This document shows, one piece after another, positions 36,029 through 39,647 of a stretch of DNA of 39,647 nt. The notes under the pieces are model-generated. The model was not told the DNA's origin, made no database searches, and worked only from the letters and a program-made list of their open reading frames with translations. Location of the stretch: contig NZ_JACHHY010000007.1 of the NCBI RefSeq assembly GCF_014202905.1, positions 146,162-185,808 of the forward strand, read 5' to 3'. Origin of the DNA: Chitinivorax tropicus (GTDB lineage Bacteria > Pseudomonadota > Gammaproteobacteria > Burkholderiales > SCOH01). Position 1 is the first letter of the stretch, and each line of letters opens with the position of its first letter. The translations under genes were made by a program, and so were the position numbers.

Positions 36029-37156
36029 TCAACGGGTCAACTGCCCTTGTTGGTTCAGCATGGTCAGCTCGACAAATCGTGACCCGCGATGTTGCCGGTC
36101 GGTGAAGTCGATCTTGAAGTTGCCCAAGTCCAGATCGTGCATCTCATCCAGCGCCCTGCGCACACTTTCCCTGGTGGGCTTGTTGCCAGCCCGCTTGATG
36201 CCCTCGACCAGCACCTTGGCATTGATGAATCCCTCCAACGAGGCATACGATAATCTGGCATTGGGTGCGAATTTCTTCATCACCTCCCGGTACTCCTTGA
36301 CGACCTTGATATGAGAGGCATCCAGCCCAGGGTAGACCTGAGACACACCCAAGCCCGCCACACTGGCGGCCCCGTTCAGCCGGATCAGCTCCTCATGGTT
36401 GACTGTGGACAGGCAAAACAGTTGAGACTTGCCACCGTGCTGCCTGAACAGCTTGATGAAATTGGCGGCAGGCCGGGTCAGCGAGATCAGCAAAATAGCG
36501 GGCGGGTTCGCCTTGGCCAGCGTCTGGGCCGCTTCCTCGACATTGTCCGTGTTCTTCTCATAGCTCTCGGTCGGCCCCAGTTTCAACCCTTGCTTGAGCA
36601 AGGACCGCTTGGTGGCGTCCAGCCCTGCCTTGCCAAAGGCATCGTCTTGAAACAAAGCACCCAGCTCATCTACACCTAGGCTTTTCAAGATGGTCACAAT
36701 CTTATCGACCTCTTCGGAGTAGCCGGCCCGAGTGTGGAACAGATAAGGTGAGCCATGTTCGCGCAGGCTGTTTGCACCACTATAGATGCCCACCAGCGGG
36801 ATGCTTGCCTTGCCCAGCACATTCTGCTGCAGCAAGGACGAGACATTGGCCGTGCCAAAATAGCTGACCAGCGCCAGCGCATTCTCCTGCTCAATCAGAA
36901 TGCCCGTATTGATGTCGGTCGCCCCAGGCAGGTACTGATCGTCCTTGACGATATGTTTGATAGTCTGGCCATGAATGCCCCCACTTGCGTTGATGAAAGC
37001 AAGATAGGCCCGAGTGCCCTGCGCAAGGTCATTGCCCGCGTCCGCTGCCAGCCCACTCAACGGCGCGGATTGGCCAATGACAATATCAGCCGCGCTTGGG
37101 ATTGAATAAATAAATGCGATTATCGGCATAAAACGACAGAAATGAAGCTGTAACAT
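36029..37156 (-). CDS. LivJ-like ABC substrate-binding protein (branched-chain amino-acid type), orphan
   Basis: 375 residues from ATG 37156, where GGGAG lies 8 nt upstream and a signal peptide begins (LHFCRFMPIIAFIYSIPSAA). A second ATG at 37162 is spaced too close to the same site, and longer starts (to 37342) add an unlikely N-terminus. The protein is a type I periplasmic binding fold: DIVIGQSAPLSGLAADAGND, GGIHGQTIKHIVKDDQY, then ALALVSYFGTANVSSLL and LFQDDAFGKAGLDATK. Such proteins bind branched-chain amino acids, amides or other small ligands; some act as sensors. No permease or ATPase genes of the Liv type lie in this window, so its partner is elsewhere or it is a stand-alone receptor. 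Weaker GC codon bias than its neighbours is apparent in places. Confidence 0.85.
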   Translation of the reverse strand: MLQLHFCRFMPIIAFIYSIPSAADIVIGQSAPLSGLAADAGNDLAQGTRAYLAFINASGGIHGQTIKHIVKDDQYLPGATDINTGILIEQENALALVSYFGTANVSSLLQQNVLGKASIPLVGIYSGANSLREHGSPYLFHTRAGYSEEVDKIVTILKSLGVDELGALFQDDAFGKAGLDATKRSLLKQGLKLGPTESYEKNTDNVEEAAQTLAKANPPAILLISLTRPAANFIKLFRQHGGKSQLFCLSTVNHEELIRLNGAASVAGLGVSQVYPGLDASHIKVVKEYREVMKKFAPNARLSYASLEGFINAKVLVEGIKRAGNKPTRESVRRALDEMHDLDLGNFKIDFTDRQHRGSRFVELTMLNQQGQLTR

Positions 37157-37427
37157 AGACATGGCTCCCGAGTGCGTTAATGCGTCGCAATAGGTTAATA
37201 CAAGACCGGATCCCGGTGGCATGATTTCATAACCTACGCTGGATTGTGTCAATAAAATCCGGCTACTCAGCACCCTCGCCAGCTCGCCATCTGACGGGGT
37301 ATCGCCATCGCTTGTCGCAGAGCATGTTATATTGGACATCAAACATCATGGCGGACGCCATGCAATATATCTGCTGCGGGCGCGTTTCACCCGCCTAGGA
37401 AATGACCAACTTATGAGAAGGATGATC
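37157..37427. promoter_or_regulatory. Divergent promoter region between LivJ-like gene and coaD
   Basis: This 271-bp region separates divergent genes. It contains a perfect 7-bp inverted repeat CATGGCG-GA-CGCCATG (37347-37362), about 65 bp before the coaD start, and several AT-rich patches (TATATT near 37328, CAATATAT near 37363) that could be -10 elements. No -35 pairing is convincing. Confidence 0.35.
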
Positions 37428-37922
37428 ATGAGGCGAGCAGTCTATGCAGGCAGTTTCGACCCGGTGACCAAAGGGCATCTCTGGATGATTGAAGCCGGTG
37501 TAAAACTGTTTGATGAGCTGGTGGTCGCGATCGGCGTGAACCCAGACAAGCGCTATACCTTTTCCGTTGGCGAGCGCAAAGTCATGATCAAAGATTGCAC
37601 CCGCCATCTACCCCACCTGCGGGTGGAATCATTTGAAAATCAGTTCCTGGTCAATTACGCCAAATCAATCGGCGCCAACTACATTCTGCGTGGCATCCGT
37701 TCGCCCAGCGACTACGAGTTCGAGCGCACCATGCGCTACATCAATGGTGACCTGTTCAACGACGTCGATACCGTCTTCCTGATGCCGCCCAGAGAAATTG
37801 CCGAGGTCAGCTCGACAATGGTCAAAGGGCTGGTCGGCCCGCTTGGCTGGGAAGACGTCGTGCGTCAATACGTCCCCGAAGCCGTCTACCAACACATGCT
37901 TGATCACCACGCCAAAACTTGA
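37428..37922 (+). CDS. coaD: Phosphopantetheine adenylyltransferase
   Basis: 164 residues from ATG 37428, the ATG best placed after AAGGA and the one giving the usual N-terminus ([20 protein letters not shown]). In-frame ATGs at 37413 and 37422 and a start at 37332 are rejected. The nucleotidyltransferase GxFDPxTxGH motif is present, as is a C-terminal SSTMVK variant of the ISSTxVR motif. It transfers AMP from ATP to 4'-phosphopantetheine, the penultimate step of coenzyme A synthesis. The methyltransferase gene follows after 6 bp. Confidence 0.97.
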   Translation: MRRAVYAGSFDPVTKGHLWMIEAGVKLFDELVVAIGVNPDKRYTFSVGERKVMIKDCTRHLPHLRVESFENQFLVNYAKSIGANYILRGIRSPSDYEFERTMRYINGDLFNDVDTVFLMPPREIAEVSSTMVKGLVGPLGWEDVVRQYVPEAVYQHMLDHHAKT

Positions 37923-37928
37923 AATCCC

Positions 37929-38873
37929 ATGTCTGACTTCGTTGTATTCGAAAATCGCCTTCGTAAAAACCATAAACACTGGAGCAAATGGGCCCGCCGG
38001 AACGGCATCATGGCCTATCGGCTCTATGATCGGGATGTCCCCGAATTCCCCTTCATCGTTGACCTATACGGACAACGCGCCCACCTGCAGGAGGTCGATA
38101 CCGGCTGGCAGCTCGACGAAAACGACTACCTGCAATGGCTGGCCAGTGCCAGACAAAGCGTAGCGACCGTACTGGGGCTTGGGCTTGAAGCAGTATCGCT
38201 GAAACAACGGCGGCGGCAGCGTGGCGTCTCTCAGTACGAAATGACTGGAAATGATGGCGAAGATTTCGTGGTAGAGGAGGGCGGGCACCGCTTCATCGTC
38301 AATCTGGATCGGTACCTTGATACGGGCCTATTTCTGGATCATCGCCCGACACGCGCAAGAGTCCAGCTTGAGGCCCCTGGAAAACGCTTTCTGAACCTGT
38401 TTGCCTACACGGGCAGCTTTTCTGTCTATGCGGCCAGAGGCGGGGCCACCCACTCCGTGACGGTGGACATGTCCAATACCTACCAGGATTGGACAAAGCG
38501 GAACTTCGAATTGAACGGCATTGATCTGGCCCGCCACCAGCTCGTCCGCGCAGATGTGTTCCGTTATCTGGATGAAGCGGTTGACCAAGGCGACCAATTC
38601 GACCTGATCGTCATGGATCCCCCCTCCTTTTCAAACTCCGCCAAAATGCAAGATATCTTGGATATCCAGCGTGACCATTCGCACCTCATCAGGCAATCCA
38701 TGAAATTGCTCGGGAAGGATGGTGTACTGTATTTTTCGAACAACTTACGTACCTTCAAACTGGATCAGGCACTTTTTAGCGATTTTTTTTGCACGGAAAT
38801 CACCGATTTCAGCATTCCAGAGGACTTCCGCAATAAGCGCATACACCGCTGCTGGCGTATCACGCAGCCCTGA
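37929..38873 (+). CDS. RlmK-like SAM-dependent 23S rRNA methyltransferase, stand-alone
   Basis: 314 residues matching the C-terminal (RlmK) half of the E. coli fused enzyme RlmKL. It begins VFENRLRKNHKHWSKWARR and YRLYDRDVPEFPFIVDLYG, followed by a Rossmann SAM-binding site (FLNLFAYTGSFSVYAARGGA) and the catalytic DPPSFSNS motif. RlmK makes m7G2069 in 23S rRNA. The RlmL (THUMP) half is not fused here. Of similar families, RlmI is possible, but the N-terminal match is to RlmK. It lies 6 bp after coaD and probably shares its transcript. Confidence 0.85.
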   Translation: MSDFVVFENRLRKNHKHWSKWARRNGIMAYRLYDRDVPEFPFIVDLYGQRAHLQEVDTGWQLDENDYLQWLASARQSVATVLGLGLEAVSLKQRRRQRGVSQYEMTGNDGEDFVVEEGGHRFIVNLDRYLDTGLFLDHRPTRARVQLEAPGKRFLNLFAYTGSFSVYAARGGATHSVTVDMSNTYQDWTKRNFELNGIDLARHQLVRADVFRYLDEAVDQGDQFDLIVMDPPSFSNSAKMQDILDIQRDHSHLIRQSMKLLGKDGVLYFSNNLRTFKLDQALFSDFFCTEITDFSIPEDFRNKRIHRCWRITQP

Positions 38874-38991
38874 TTTGAAAAAAATTTGAAGATAAATTCA
38901 TTTGAAAAACAATGCGATGTAAATTTTCTTCAAAAAAACTCAAAAAATGTGCGAAATAGTGTTTGACAGATCAGGGGAACATCACCATAAT
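38874..38991 (+). promoter_or_regulatory. Strong stable-RNA promoter with AT-rich UP-type element
   Basis: TTGACA (38963-38968, consensus) and CATAAT (38986-38991) are spaced 17 nt and followed by a GC-rich discriminator (GCGCGGC), the mark of stringently controlled tRNA promoters. The 38874-38960 stretch upstream is extremely A/T-rich in this GC-rich window, fitting an UP element. It drives the tRNA-tuf operon. Confidence 0.88.
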
Positions 38992-39004
38992 GCGCGGCTC
39001 ATTC

Positions 39005-39091
39005 GGAGGGGTTACCCAAGCGGCCAACGGGTCCGGACTGTAAATCCGGCGGTTTATACCTTCGCAGGTTCGAATCCTGCCCCCTCCACCA
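39005..39091 (+). tRNA. tyrU: tRNA-Tyr (anticodon GTA)
   Basis: GGAGGGG (39005-39011) pairs with CCCCTCC (39081-39087), followed by discriminator A and an encoded CCA (39089-39091). It has a long variable arm, as expected for bacterial tRNA-Tyr. The anticodon GTA is at 39040-39042 between GGACT and AATCC arms. Confidence 0.97.
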
Positions 39092-39154
39092 AGAATTTAG
39101 TTGCTTGCGGTGTGAAGTGTGATCCGTGAGGCGAGTTTTTACTGACTTGGCTCA

Positions 39155-39228
39155 GCGGGTGTAGCTCAATGGTAGAGCAGAAGCCTTCCAAGCTTACGAC
39201 GAGGGTTCGATTCCCTTCACCCGCTCCA
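39155..39228 (+). tRNA. glyT: tRNA-Gly (anticodon TCC)
   Basis: GCGGGTG (39155-39161) pairs with CACCCGC (39218-39224), followed by discriminator T and encoded CCA (39226-39228). The loop CTTCCAA gives anticodon TCC at 39187-39189. Standard T-arm (GGGTTCGATTCCC) is present. Confidence 0.97.
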
Positions 39229-39240
39229 CCATCAGGTTAG

Positions 39241-39315
<75 letters not shown>

Positions 39316-39348
39316 GTCTTCTGGAATTCGAAAATCTAAGGAACGGTC

Positions 39349-39647
39349 ATGGCAAAAGAAAAATTCGAGCGGACGAAGCCGCACGTAAACGTAGGCACGA
39401 TTGGTCACGTTGACCACGGCAAGACAACGCTGACAGCTGCGATCACCACGATTCTGTCGAAGAAATTCGGTGGCGAAGCCAAAGGTTACGATCAAATTGA
39501 CAGCGCGCCTGAAGAAAAGGCACGTGGTATTACCATCAATACTGCGCACGTTGAGTATGAGACGGCTAACCGTCACTACGCACACGTAGACTGCCCAGGC
39601 CACGCCGACTATGTGAAGAACATGATTACCGGTGCAGCGCAGATGGA
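39349..39647 (+). CDS. tuf: Translation elongation factor Tu (partial, runs off right edge)
   Basis: 99 complete codons plus 2 nt from ATG 39349, with AAGGA 6 nt upstream. The G1 loop GHVDHGKTT, the switch region ARGITI and the G3 motif [12 protein letters not shown] are present. EF-Tu delivers aminoacyl-tRNA to the ribosome as the GTP complex. Co-transcription with tRNA-Tyr, tRNA-Gly and tRNA-Thr is the classical tufB arrangement (E. coli also includes tRNA-Thr1). Confidence 0.98.
   Translation, partial: MAKEKFERTKPHVNVGTIGHVDHGKTTLTAAITTILSKKFGGEAKGYDQIDSAPEEKARGITINTAHVEYETANRHYAHVDCPGHADYVKNMITGAAQM

Overview
The window looks like a GC-rich, Gram-negative betaproteobacterial chromosome, probably in or near the Neisseriales/Chitinivorax-Chitinimonas group. 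This is an inference from gene content and protein similarity, not a database match. Supporting signs are the tRNA-Tyr/Gly/Thr-tuf cluster, the grpE-dnaK-dnaJ locus, TamA/TamB, and a Lap-type adhesin with its own type I exporter. Nearly all genes share one codon style. The main compositional break is an AT-rich gap at about 6.85-7.55 kb.

Left part (1-6345, minus strand): a surface-adhesion and c-di-GMP module. The window opens inside a Lap-type giant adhesin gene. Only its N-terminal retention module, a LapG-type di-alanine site and a perfect Thr-Gly hexamer repeat are visible. Upstream lie a LuxR-type regulator with a degenerate receiver, an HlyD/LapC adaptor, a LapB-type ABC exporter and a small conserved protein. 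These four form one tight operon. A YcgR-like PilZ protein follows.

6346-10610: a 1.2 kb gap without a convincing full gene, holding a possible small ORF and a palindrome. It is followed by a two-gene operon encoding a stand-alone amino-acid adenylation enzyme and a six-TM flavo-oxidoreductase. The pair resembles a split version of the fungal TmpL architecture and is the most unusual locus here.

10639-14732: the glyoxylate shunt on the minus strand (malate synthase G and isocitrate lyase), each with its own terminator. A perfect 19-bp palindrome lies just upstream of aceA.

14733-22331: the heat-shock locus grpE, dnaK (with a textbook sigma-32 promoter), a membrane fatty-acid desaturase, then dnaJ. 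The desaturase between dnaK and dnaJ is unusual. A convergent HDOD gene and a FabH-like ketoacyl synthase follow.

22399-28037: tamA and tamB, overlapping by one base.

28362-36020: a peptide ABC importer, with two tandem paralogous binding proteins followed by dppBCDF. Then come a minus-strand LivJ-like orphan binding protein, coaD with an RlmK-like methyltransferase, and finally a stable-RNA operon (tRNA-Tyr, tRNA-Gly, tRNA-Thr, tuf) with a strong promoter. EF-Tu runs off the right edge.
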